NCBI GenBank assembly: GCA_900538705.1
Contig: UPZG01000005.1
Span: 1-64,000, forward strand
Direction: 5' to 3'
Source of the DNA: an uncultured Porphyromonadaceae bacterium
GTDB taxonomy: Bacteria; Bacteroidota; Bacteroidia; Bacteroidales; Barnesiellaceae_A
DNA: 64,000 nt
The translations under genes and the position numbers were made by a program. Positions 52,767 to 61,458 of the stretch are shown here, one piece after another. Within the stretch, counting starts at the first letter, position 1. Each line of letters begins with the position of its first letter. The notes under the pieces were generated by a model that searched no databases, was not told the origin of the DNA, and saw nothing but the letters and a program-made list of their open reading frames with translations.

Positions 52767-54047
52767 TCATTTCAACCGGCGATAGCCATAGACAGCCAGG
52801 TCGCCCAACTCCTCCTCGATACGTAGTAGTTGGTTGTATTTTGCCATACGGTCACTGCGGCTAAGCGAACCGGTCTTTATCTGCCCGCTATTGGTAGCTA
52901 CAGCAATATCGGCAATGGTGGCATCTTCGGTTTCACCCGAACGATGCGAGGTAACTGTCGTGTATCCATGACGATGTGCCATCTCTATGGTATCGAGCGT
53001 CTCGCTAAGCGTACCTATCTGGTTGACTTTTATAAGAATAGAGTTGGCGCACCCAAATTCTATACCCTTGGAGAGGAACTGTACATTGGTTACAAACAAA
53101 TCGTCGCCGACCAACTGACAACGCGAACCTATCCGTGCAGTCAGGCGTCGCCACCCCTCCCAATCGTTTTCGCTCATACCATCTTCGATAGAGTCTATGG
53201 GATATCGGTCTATCAGCGACTCCAGGTAAGCAATCTGCTCATCGGCAGTACGCTTCTTGCCCTTGGCGCCCTCAAAAATGGTATAATCGTACATACCATT
53301 ACGATAGAACTCAGACGAGGCACAGTCGATGGCAATTTTCACATCATTTCCGGGCTCATACCCGGCTTTGCGTATGGCCTCCATAATAGAGTCGAGCGCC
53401 TCCTCTGTATCGGTAAGAGCAGGAGCAAAACCGCCTTCGTCACCCACAGCCGTACTCAACTCACGGCTATGCAACACCCGCTTCAAGGCATGAAATACCT
53501 CGGCACCCATGCGCAGTCCTTCGTGGAACGAAGATGCTCCCACCGGTCGTATCATAAACTCCTGAAAAGCTATAGGAGCATCACTGTGCGAACCACCATT
53601 GATAATATTCATCATAGGAACCGGCAGCACATAGGTATTGACGCCCCCTATATAACGATACAACGGCATGCCCAACGCAGCCGCTGCAGCCTTGGCAACA
53701 GCCAGTGACACACCGAGAATAGCATTGGCCCCGAGGTTCGATTTTGTAGTAGAACCATCAAGCTCTATCATCTTCATGTCAATAGCTCTTTGCTCATATA
53801 CCGAGCATCCCTCAATGGCCGGAGCTATAATTTTTTGTATGTTTTTGACGGCTTTGAGGACACCTTTACCTCCGTAACGTTTTTTGTTACCATCGCGCAA
53901 CTCCAAGGCTTCATGCTCACCCGTCGAGGCTCCCGATGGCACTGCGGCACGCCCCAACACACCATTTTCCAACACTACATCCACTTCAACCGTGGGATTA
54001 CCGCGAGAGTCGAGTATTTCACGACCCGTGATTTTTGTAATTTTCAT
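52767..54047 (-). CDS. eno: Enolase
   Basis: This 426-residue protein matches enolase throughout. It has the GREILDSRGNPTVEVDV start, SGASTGEHEA, AVGDEGGFAP, the Mg ligands in SIEDGM and VGDDLFVTN, catalytic Lys in LIKVNQIGT, and SHRSGETED near the end. It converts 2-phosphoglycerate to phosphoenolpyruvate and is also an RNA-degradosome partner in some bacteria. I chose ATG at 54047 (MKITKITGRE), as upstream in-frame starts add non-conserved residues. It has its own promoter and terminator. Confidence 0.98.
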   Translation of the reverse strand: MKITKITGREILDSRGNPTVEVDVVLENGVLGRAAVPSGASTGEHEALELRDGNKKRYGGKGVLKAVKNIQKIIAPAIEGCSVYEQRAIDMKMIELDGSTTKSNLGANAILGVSLAVAKAAAAALGMPLYRYIGGVNTYVLPVPMMNIINGGSHSDAPIAFQEFMIRPVGASSFHEGLRMGAEVFHALKRVLHSRELSTAVGDEGGFAPALTDTEEALDSIMEAIRKAGYEPGNDVKIAIDCASSEFYRNGMYDYTIFEGAKGKKRTADEQIAYLESLIDRYPIDSIEDGMSENDWEGWRRLTARIGSRCQLVGDDLFVTNVQFLSKGIEFGCANSILIKVNQIGTLSETLDTIEMAHRHGYTTVTSHRSGETEDATIADIAVATNSGQIKTGSLSRSDRMAKYNQLLRIEEELGDLAVYGYRRLK

Positions 54048-54071
54048 AACTATCCATTCTAAAATTCGCTG

Positions 54072-54102
54072 CAAAAATAGCCGTTACTCAAGGAGCATTC
54101 AA
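54072..54102 (-). promoter_or_regulatory. Promoter of enolase
   Basis: On the minus strand TTG (54100-54102) and TATTTTTG (54072-54079) are separated by 20 bases. The start codon lies 24 bases downstream of the -7 box. The rest of the 297-base gap holds only the next gene's terminator. Confidence 0.7.
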
Positions 54103-54283
54103 TCCCCATAAATAGCTATTTTATGAGTATAAATCACCTCATGATGCTATTATAACAAATTGACTGATGAAATGATACCGGCCAATATATTTTTTTGACT
54201 TAAATAATATTACTCTATCTACAACCTACAACAATTTATAAAGCCCCATATACTCGCCATGAAGCATAATACATTTACAAAAA

Positions 54284-54323
54284 GTCACCTGTCATTGAGT
54301 CTTTTCAGACCCCAACAGGTGAC
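54284..54323 (-). terminator. Terminator of the EmrAB-TolC-type operon
   Basis: A 9-bp stem (54284-54292 with 54315-54323) encloses a smaller GTCT/AGAC hairpin. It is followed on the minus strand by TTTTTG. It lies 21 bases past the MFS gene stop. Confidence 0.8.
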
Positions 54324-54344
54324 ACGGACATGAAGCAAATCTGT

Positions 54345-55934
54345 TTATTTCTTACCTATAAAAGATGCTACTACCTGGCTTCTTACTTTATGCCAACTGG
54401 GCATCTGTTTCAACCCTCGGCGAATAGGTGCATCATACAATAAGAACAAGAGCAAAAGAAGTATACAAGCATACGCCGCATAGCCATACATCTGCTTAAT
54501 GCTAATTTCTGTCATTTGTGTAATGAACGCATTCATATAATCAGGCAGATTAACCATCATACGACTTGTCACCACGTTGTCAATGGCAGCTCCATACCGC
54601 GCTATATTATCAGGCAAACAATAAGCTAACCCTCTTGTATAAATAGCAGCACCGATAACACCGCCTATAACCATATGTATCATATTAAATACCGATAGGG
54701 CCTGAAAAAAATGCTGGAATGTCATTATCTCCTCCAAGCAAGTCATAAACGTTGCACTCAACACGGCATATGCAAATCCACGACATACCGTTGGCAAACA
54801 TAATTGTGAAAAAGAAATCTCACTCGATAGGGTAAAATAAAATCCCAACAAATAACAAATAACTCCTATCAGTCCGATAATAAGCAACCGTAAATAAGGG
54901 AAACGCTTCACATGCATCCACCAATAGGCAAACAGGCAACCCGACACAACACCTACCAGCATAGACCAGTCCAACTGGACACTTGTCATCGCGCCATAGT
55001 GCATGACGCCCTCAAAAAATGCCTCTTCCAACACATGCTCCGTAGCAAGCAGCATCTCGACCAAAGCAATAAGTATGAGAATAGGAAACAAATAACGATA
55101 TGTCCACATCTTTGGCTCGATATATGGGTGATGGATAGACAGCATGCGCCCTATACAAACCACCAATGTAATAGCCGCTATAATACTGAGCTGACATATG
55201 ACGGGGCTATTCCACCAATCATAGTAATCGCCATAATTGAATATATAGGTAATTTCCAATATAAGCACAGCCCACAGAATAGCGCCCAACCAGTCGACTC
55301 CCAACAACGGAAATTTTCTAAACATCCTGATACGACGTACACAAATAGTCAGTATCAAAAGGTCGACAATCATAACGCCACTGATAAACAGCTGCATGTA
55401 ATCCCAATGATAATAATACATCAAATATGTAGCCAGTAAATCAGACAGCTGCATACTTCCTAAGATTACTATATGCAAAATGGGGAAAAAAGAGGTGAAG
55501 TCGCGTGTCGGTGTTATCCAAAGCTGTATATTCGACATACACTCAAAAGTTCCTTGAATCTTGCATATACCCTCCACAAAACAAATAAACCACAACAAAG
55601 GCAGAAATGTAACGTGCGGGGCTATCATATTGCAAAGCAATACACCGGCTGCAGATGCAAGCAACAGACTTTTGTTGGTAAATCGGAACTTCATACGAAA
55701 CAATAAGGGGAAATAGATGGCCATCCCTGCCAGATTGGCATACAGACACATCAGTAAATCCTCCCTCATAAGGGCCGTTTTACCCATCATCTGATTGAGC
55801 GTTCCTATATAAAGTCCACCTGAGAACTGGAATGTTGCTGCCATAAACAAATATATCCATGGGCGTATTTTCTCAGGTACAAACGCCCTAAACATGGGCA
55901 TTGAAAAAGAGAATGGTTGTACCGATGCACTCAT
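54345..55934 (-). CDS. DHA2-type MFS efflux transporter (EmrB-like)
   Basis: This 529-residue protein has about 14 hydrophobic segments and the layout of DHA2 drug/H+ antiporters, although the classic motifs are diverged as in many Bacteroidetes EmrB-like proteins. It starts 1 base after the stop of the membrane-fusion protein gene and ends the three-gene exporter operon. With its partners it would move a compound from the cytoplasm directly out of the cell. The substrate is unknown. Confidence 0.85.
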   Translation of the reverse strand: MSASVQPFSFSMPMFRAFVPEKIRPWIYLFMAATFQFSGGLYIGTLNQMMGKTALMREDLLMCLYANLAGMAIYFPLLFRMKFRFTNKSLLLASAAGVLLCNMIAPHVTFLPLLWFICFVEGICKIQGTFECMSNIQLWITPTRDFTSFFPILHIVILGSMQLSDLLATYLMYYYHWDYMQLFISGVMIVDLLILTICVRRIRMFRKFPLLGVDWLGAILWAVLILEITYIFNYGDYYDWWNSPVICQLSIIAAITLVVCIGRMLSIHHPYIEPKMWTYRYLFPILILIALVEMLLATEHVLEEAFFEGVMHYGAMTSVQLDWSMLVGVVSGCLFAYWWMHVKRFPYLRLLIIGLIGVICYLLGFYFTLSSEISFSQLCLPTVCRGFAYAVLSATFMTCLEEIMTFQHFFQALSVFNMIHMVIGGVIGAAIYTRGLAYCLPDNIARYGAAIDNVVTSRMMVNLPDYMNAFITQMTEISIKQMYGYAAYACILLLLLFLLYDAPIRRGLKQMPSWHKVRSQVVASFIGKK

Positions 55935-55935
55935 A

Positions 55936-56970
55936 TCAATACTTTACTTTACATTCCACATTGAAGCCAGCCCTTAGCTTGCTTACTTTTTCTGCATCAT
56001 TACCTTGCAAACGGATGCGGACCGGTATTCTTTGCTCCACCTTTACGAAGTTGCCCGTTGCATTGTCCTGCGGCACCATAGAAAAAGCTGCTCCCGTAGC
56101 ATCAGATATAGACTCTACAATACCATTATATACAACACCGGGTACAGCATCGGCCGTAAAAGTTACAGCAGCACCTTCCTTAATATTGGGAAGTTGTGTT
56201 TCGCGGTAGTTGGCTATAACCCACAAATCGCTATTGTCTACAATATCGACCATAGTTTGTCCCGATTGTACCAACTGGCCTTCATGTATATCCTTGCGAC
56301 CTGTTACGCCATCACACGTAGCAACAATCACGGTATACGACAAGTTAAGTCGCGCCAAGTCTACGGCAGCTTGTGCCAAGCGAACAGTAGCCTCATTCTG
56401 ACCTAAACGATGAGTTTGTTCTTCTTTAGTCAGAGAGGTAGAATGTTTTATACGAAGTACTTGCTCATACCGGGCATTCACGGCATCATAAGCTGTTTTT
56501 ATATTATCATATTGCTGTTTTGTTACGGCATCTTCTTCCAGCAGTTTTTTATAACGTTGCAGTTCTCGTTCGGCATTATCCTTCTGTACCTTCACTTCTT
56601 CAATCGTAGCGTCATTAACACTCAGATTATTTTGCGTAGTTGCAATACCTGCCGTCGTTGCCTTCTGTCCTGCCAGTGCATTAGCCAAGTCAGCCTCAGC
56701 CTGAGCAAGATGCAACCTGAACTCCGAGTCTTCTATCACAAGCAAAGTATCGCCTTTGTGTATAGGCTGATATTCCTCGAAATAGATTTTCTTGATAAAT
56801 CCCTGTACTCGTGTATTGATAGGTGTAATGTGTTGCTTAATCTGTGCATTATCGGTATATTCAACATTTCCAAGATGGATAAAACGAGAACAAACGTATA
56901 CTAATCCTATCAGTAATAATGCTATGATAACTGCATTATAAATCAATTTCTTTGTTCTTCTGTTAATCAT
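55936..56970 (-). CDS. HlyD/EmrA-type membrane fusion protein
   Basis: This 344-residue periplasmic adaptor has one N-terminal membrane anchor (about residues 10-26), a biotinyl-lipoyl-like half near residue 50 (PINTRVQGFIKKIYFEE), a long coiled-coil hairpin (about 85-200) and the HlyD C-terminal signature (LSYTVIVATCDGVTGRKD). It links the inner-membrane transporter to the TolC-like channel encoded upstream. The spacing is 26 bases from the TolC-like gene and 1 base to the MFS gene. Confidence 0.92.
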   Translation of the reverse strand: MINRRTKKLIYNAVIIALLLIGLVYVCSRFIHLGNVEYTDNAQIKQHITPINTRVQGFIKKIYFEEYQPIHKGDTLLVIEDSEFRLHLAQAEADLANALAGQKATTAGIATTQNNLSVNDATIEEVKVQKDNAERELQRYKKLLEEDAVTKQQYDNIKTAYDAVNARYEQVLRIKHSTSLTKEEQTHRLGQNEATVRLAQAAVDLARLNLSYTVIVATCDGVTGRKDIHEGQLVQSGQTMVDIVDNSDLWVIANYRETQLPNIKEGAAVTFTADAVPGVVYNGIVESISDATGAAFSMVPQDNATGNFVKVEQRIPVRIRLQGNDAEKVSKLRAGFNVECKVKY

Positions 56971-56996
56971 GACGATATTTCTATTTATTGAATTTA

Positions 56997-58310
56997 TTAT
57001 AATGTATGTGTGATATATTTCATTTTATAGTAATTATATACGACATTGATACGTGCATTCACCAGTCCCAAATCAGCACTTAGTTTCATATTGCTCGCAT
57101 CCAACATATCTGTAAGCAGTGCCATCTCATTTTTATACCGATTATCGGTAACACTATAATTCTCATTGGCCAACCTTACACTGTTTTTCTGTGTCTCTAA
57201 ATCGGTAAATGCCGTCAGGAAATTTACGAAACCTTCTTGTACTGCATTTTCAACCTGTTCCTGAGCCAACTGATGTAACTCTTGTGCACGACGCACATTC
57301 AGTCGGGCTTGTTTAACCCTATGGTTATTCTTGAAAAGAGACGAGATATTGTATTTAATGCCAACCCCAACATACCAATAATTAAAATTATTGTTCAATA
57401 CCGGCACTTCTATCGTAATAGGACCATCCAAATGGTCGGCAGCAACGAGAGAAATATGTGGCAGAAGCTCCGAGCGCTCCTTTTTTACTATCTGCTCATT
57501 CAGTTTAATGGCTGTCAGAGCTTGTTTCAAGCCTATGTTATTAGCAGCTGCCATCTCTTGCCAATCGCACTCGGCCAATGAGAATATCTGTTGCTCCAAC
57601 AAGGTCGTATCAGGAACAATCTCTGTGCTATCGGGCAAATGTAATGTTGTGACCAGCTGATGATTGGCAATTCGCCTGGCACTTATAGTCCTGGTCAATT
57701 GCAAATTGAGCTGCTCTTTTTGCAACTCATAACGAGTAATATCGTTTTTCAGTACAGTGCCTTGCTCTCTACGAGCTACCATATTGGCTATGACTTGGTT
57801 GGTCAACTCGATATTTTTCCGCAGGACAACAATCTGATTGTCAAGTTTATATAGATTCAGATAATGACCTACCAACAAAAACCGTATTTCCTGAACATTC
57901 TTTTGCAAATCGAGCTCGGCCAACAACTTACTCATCTCAGCCTGCTTGATGCCACTACTTATAGCACCTCCTGCATAAATTACTTGTTGAGCTTCCAATG
58001 CAAAGTTATTACCAAAATGTGGCATATCAATCTCCATGCCATTGCTAAAATTTCTGTCCCACATCTCTCCGTTTCCCAGATAGCTGGCCGACAGAGAAAC
58101 ATTTACATCGGGAAGCCTCTGCGCTTTGGCAGCCTTTACAGCCTCGGTTGCCGCTTCTGTTTCGGTTTTATAGGCTTGAATACTTTTACTCTGTTCGTCT
58201 GCAAGGACAAACAATTCCTCTATCCCCATCAACCTGGTTTGGGCACATACATGCTGGCTGCATAATGCTGTAATACATAACAGCATTATGAGCCTTTTCT
58301 TTTTGCTCAT
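56997..58310 (-). CDS. TolC-family outer-membrane efflux protein
   Basis: This 437-residue protein has a signal peptide (ending HVCAQ) and two repeated long helical regions separated by barrel strands, as in TolC. Visible segments are LLGMG-type start MGIEELFVLADEQSKSIQ and YWYVGVGIKYNISSLF. It forms the outer-membrane duct of the tripartite exporter. It is the first gene of the operon. No clear TAnnTTTG box was found upstream, so control may need an activator. Confidence 0.92.
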   Translation of the reverse strand: MSKKKRLIMLLCITALCSQHVCAQTRLMGIEELFVLADEQSKSIQAYKTETEAATEAVKAAKAQRLPDVNVSLSASYLGNGEMWDRNFSNGMEIDMPHFGNNFALEAQQVIYAGGAISSGIKQAEMSKLLAELDLQKNVQEIRFLLVGHYLNLYKLDNQIVVLRKNIELTNQVIANMVARREQGTVLKNDITRYELQKEQLNLQLTRTISARRIANHQLVTTLHLPDSTEIVPDTTLLEQQIFSLAECDWQEMAAANNIGLKQALTAIKLNEQIVKKERSELLPHISLVAADHLDGPITIEVPVLNNNFNYWYVGVGIKYNISSLFKNNHRVKQARLNVRRAQELHQLAQEQVENAVQEGFVNFLTAFTDLETQKNSVRLANENYSVTDNRYKNEMALLTDMLDASNMKLSADLGLVNARINVVYNYYKMKYITHTL

Positions 58311-58560
58311 AAATTAACTGATTATTTTATTATTTTTAAATGAATACGACTTATATAATAGAGACTACAGCCACTAAATCAAAAAACCCACCCCCCATGA
58401 ATGGAAATCATCAATCTTATTTTTATAGCGAACTGTATAAGCCTTCATTTTTCTCTTATTCTTGTTTTCGACCGCGAAATTAGAGAAAAAAGAGATAGAA
58501 TGTAACCTTATACACCTCGTTTTTTCTATTATTTTAACAGTTGAGCATATACATATTTAT

Positions 58561-58596
58561 GTGATTGACAGAGTGTCGTAACACTCCGTCAATCAC
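58561..58596 (-). terminator. Hairpin terminator overlapping the HTH gene stop codon
   Basis: A stem of 9 plus 6 bp with one A-C mismatch (58561-58576 with 58581-58596) has a 4-base loop. The stop codon at 58589-58591 lies inside the 5' arm as read on the minus strand. The T-run is weak (ATAAATATG). Confidence 0.65.
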
Positions 58597-58789
58597 CTTC
58601 TTCGAGGATAAAAATATCTTCTACCGGTTTACCAAAATAGCGTGCAATTTTCAGAGCCAACGGTGTGGATGGGAGGAAATGACCTCTCTCAATAGCAACA
58701 ATCGTCTGACGGCTCACGCTCACTGCCTCGGCCAACTGCTGCTGCGTAATATCGCGCTCGGCGCGCTCTACCTTAATTCGATTTTTCAT
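58589..58789 (-). CDS. Small Cro/CI-type HTH regulator
   Basis: This 66-residue protein is a single XRE-type helix-turn-helix (MKNRIKVERAERDITQQQLA, then SVSRQTIVAIERG). It resembles the YozG/PhrH-like group that often accompanies a small membrane protein. I chose the ATG at 58789, which gives the family start; it overlaps the end of the membrane protein gene by 17 bases. Regulation of its own two-gene unit is likely but inferred. A hairpin overlaps its stop codon. Confidence 0.88.
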   Translation of the reverse strand: MKNRIKVERAERDITQQQLAEAVSVSRQTIVAIERGHFLPSTPLALKIARYFGKPVEDIFILEEGD

Positions 58790-59186
58790 CGTCGAATACT
58801 TTTCTGTAATGTGCAATCATAATCTTGAATACCAATAAAAATACAACGGGGAAAAGGCATAAATTGGCAATCATGAAATAAAGATAATACAAGTTATTGA
58901 TGACCAAGGTACACACAATCAACAACCCCACATAAACATAGAGCGACATCATCAACGCTTGCAACCTGACGGCCTGCACCATCTCGTCCTCCTGTCGCTC
59001 ACGCGAACAACAAATAAAAATAGCCCCTATCGCTATGCCCATAATGGCTATATCGTTTACAACAACACCTACGACACCATTCAACGACAAAACTTCAACA
59101 AGAATCAACACTCCTATTATCAAACACGGGACAAACAATATCCACCCTATTACCCGCATATAGTGCGGCAAAAGAATCGTTTTCAT
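58773..59186 (-). CDS. Small four-helix membrane protein paired with the HTH regulator
   Basis: This 137-residue protein has four hydrophobic segments (about 10-30, 38-58, 78-98 and 103-125) and the charged loop SRERQEDEMVQAVRLQAL between the second and third. That loop resembles DUF2178-type membrane proteins that pair with a tiny XRE regulator. The function is unknown; a sensor or anti-regulator role is possible. The overlap with the HTH gene suggests translational coupling. A good promoter lies upstream. Confidence 0.72.
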   Translation of the reverse strand: MKTILLPHYMRVIGWILFVPCLIIGVLILVEVLSLNGVVGVVVNDIAIMGIAIGAIFICCSRERQEDEMVQAVRLQALMMSLYVYVGLLIVCTLVINNLYYLYFMIANLCLFPVVFLLVFKIMIAHYRKVFDDEKSN

Positions 59187-59221
59187 ACAGAATAAATTTT
59201 GCGGTTAATTACTCAATGCCA

Positions 59222-59252
59222 CAAAGGTAAATAATGCATTACATAAAGTCAA
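59222..59252 (-). promoter_or_regulatory. Promoter of the membrane protein/HTH pair
   Basis: On the minus strand TTG (59250-59252) and TACCTTTG (59222-59229) are 20 bases apart. The leader to the start at 59186 is about 30 bases. Confidence 0.7.
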
Positions 59253-59329
59253 GTATTATTTACTTTTTATTTTAAAAAATTTCTACTGACGATGCTGCAA
59301 CACAAACATCGGCAGGCAATCGTAAAAAA

Positions 59330-59360
59330 GAGGATGAATCCGAGTCACGGATTCATCCTC
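59330..59360 (-). terminator. Terminator of the M13 peptidase gene
   Basis: A perfect 13-bp stem (59330-59342 with 59348-59360) has a 5-base loop. It is followed on the minus strand by TTTTTT. It lies 34 bases beyond the stop. Confidence 0.9.
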
Positions 59361-59394
59361 TCTTATAGAATACAGGCTATGTAGCCTCACCATT

Positions 59395-61443
59395 TTACCA
59401 TATTATAACACGCTCTTCGGGGGCCATATACATGGGGTCACCCTCCTTAATATCGAATGCCTTGAAGAAAGAATCGATATTACGCAATGCAGCATTTACA
59501 CGCCAGCGTCCCAGCGAGTGCGGGTCGGTCTTGGTGCGGAGGCGAATCTCTTCATCGGTAATATTACCGGCCCACAACGTAGCATATGCAAGATAGAAAC
59601 GTTGGTCGGCTGTAAACCCGTCGATAGGTGCAGGTTCTACGCCATTAAGCGAGTTGCGGAAGGCTGTATAAGCTACGCGCAAACCACCTTGGTCGGCAAT
59701 ATTCTCTCCAAGCGTAAAGTTACCGTTGGCATGTACAGTATCCACAACAATGATCTGGCTGTATTGAGCTGCCAATTTATCAGCACGCTCTATGAAACGC
59801 TTGGCATCGTCTTCAGTCCACCAATTTGTCATATTACCATTCTTGTCATACTGACGACCCTGATCGTCAAATCCGTGTGTCATTTCGTGTCCAATCACAA
59901 CGCCAATGGCTCCATAATTAACAGCATCATCGGCATCGGCATTGAAGAACGGCGGTTGTAGAATACCGGCCGGGAAACATATTTCGTTAGTAGTAGGATT
60001 ATAGTAAGCATTGACCGTTTGAGGTGTCATTAACCATTTGTCTTTGTCTACCGGTTTGCCTTCGTCGGCAAGTTGATAACGGTTTTCAAACTCACATGCA
60101 CGCAATACATTTACCAAATATGACTCCTCGGGATTAACTTCCAAGCCATCGTAATTGCGCCATTTATCGGGATAACCTATCTTTACATGGAAAGTAGCAA
60201 GTTTCTCCTGAGCTTTCATTTTAGTTGTATCACTCATCCACTCGAGCGAATCGATATGTTCAGAGAGTGCTTTTTGCAGATTGGCAACCAATGTCACCAT
60301 ACGCTCCTTCGACTCGGGTGAGAAGAATTTGGCAACATACATCTCACCAACGGCTTCTCCCAAGAAACCATTCGGTACATTAAGAGCACGTTTCCAACGA
60401 GCTTCTTGCTCTTGCTTGCCCGAAAGAGTACGTCCATAAAAATCGAAAGAAGCGTCTGCAAAGTCATCGCTCAACAAACCTGTCGCAGCATCGGCCATGT
60501 TGAATGTAAGATAGCAGCGGAAATCTTCGTCAGAGAGAGAACCCAACAATTCGTTGGCTACAGCCATAGCACGAGGTTGGCCTACGTTAACAGCCGCAAC
60601 CGAGTCGAGACCGAGAGTAGCGAAATATGTATCCCAATCGAGATTTTTATAAGCAGCCTTTACCTCGTCAATAGTCATCTTGTTATAGTTTGCCTGCGGA
60701 TTGCGCAGTTCATCGCGCGAGAAGGCGGCTTTTGCCAAAGCGGTCTCTATATTCATAACTGTCTCTACGGCTTTCGAAGCAGAAGCCTCATCATATCCGA
60801 TGAGAGAGAAGAGACGAGCAATATATTTTTTATAACTATCGCGGATGGCAAGAGTAGACTCGTCGTCGAGCAAATAATAGTCGCGATCGCCCATGTTCAT
60901 ACCGGCCTGGTACGTGCAGAATATATTCATGCTGCTATTCTTATCGTCGGCACCTACATAGGGAGCAAAGAAAGGAGCCGTATTGCGCAAATGCATCTTA
61001 GCCAATATGACAGCCTTCTGTTCAGGAGTCGTTACAGCCGCAATCTCGTCCAAATAGGGTTTCAATGGAGCCGCACCTTCTTTATTGAGGCGCACGCTGT
61101 CCAAGCCCAATTTGTAAAGGTCGCTTATTTTTTGTTCTACACTACCTTTTACAGCTTGAGTCTTGCCCATATCCTCAAACATAACGCGTAACCGCTCTTC
61201 GTTATCGTCAATGAGCTTGTCGAACGAACTGAAACGCGAACGCTCGGGCGTAAGAGGGTTCTTAACCATCCATCCGCCGCAAGCATACTGGTAAAAATCG
61301 TCACTTGCCAACACGGTAGTATCAAGGTTGGTCAGGTCAATACCCGGCACTTTGCTACTATCAGTGGCCTTTGGTGTACATGCGCCTAAGGTTACAAGCG
61401 CAACAGCCATTGAATAAAATTTCATTTTCGACATCATGTTCAT
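59395..61443 (-). CDS. M13-family (PepO/neprilysin-like) metallopeptidase lipoprotein
   Basis: This 682-residue protein has a lipoprotein signal with Cys22 in LGAC. Its C-terminal catalytic half carries the zinc motif HEMTH (near residue 520), the third ligand in GENIADQGG and the ERVIIW end typical of M13 peptidases. The N-terminal half is the large helical domain that restricts access to oligopeptides. It is probably anchored in the outer membrane facing the periplasm. It starts 15 bases after the ABC-F gene, with a strong terminator behind it. Confidence 0.93.
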   Translation of the reverse strand: MNMMSKMKFYSMAVALVTLGACTPKATDSSKVPGIDLTNLDTTVLASDDFYQYACGGWMVKNPLTPERSRFSSFDKLIDDNEERLRVMFEDMGKTQAVKGSVEQKISDLYKLGLDSVRLNKEGAAPLKPYLDEIAAVTTPEQKAVILAKMHLRNTAPFFAPYVGADDKNSSMNIFCTYQAGMNMGDRDYYLLDDESTLAIRDSYKKYIARLFSLIGYDEASASKAVETVMNIETALAKAAFSRDELRNPQANYNKMTIDEVKAAYKNLDWDTYFATLGLDSVAAVNVGQPRAMAVANELLGSLSDEDFRCYLTFNMADAATGLLSDDFADASFDFYGRTLSGKQEQEARWKRALNVPNGFLGEAVGEMYVAKFFSPESKERMVTLVANLQKALSEHIDSLEWMSDTTKMKAQEKLATFHVKIGYPDKWRNYDGLEVNPEESYLVNVLRACEFENRYQLADEGKPVDKDKWLMTPQTVNAYYNPTTNEICFPAGILQPPFFNADADDAVNYGAIGVVIGHEMTHGFDDQGRQYDKNGNMTNWWTEDDAKRFIERADKLAAQYSQIIVVDTVHANGNFTLGENIADQGGLRVAYTAFRNSLNGVEPAPIDGFTADQRFYLAYATLWAGNITDEEIRLRTKTDPHSLGRWRVNAALRNIDSFFKAFDIKEGDPMYMAPEERVIIW

Positions 61444-61458
61444 GTGTTTTTTAAGTAA

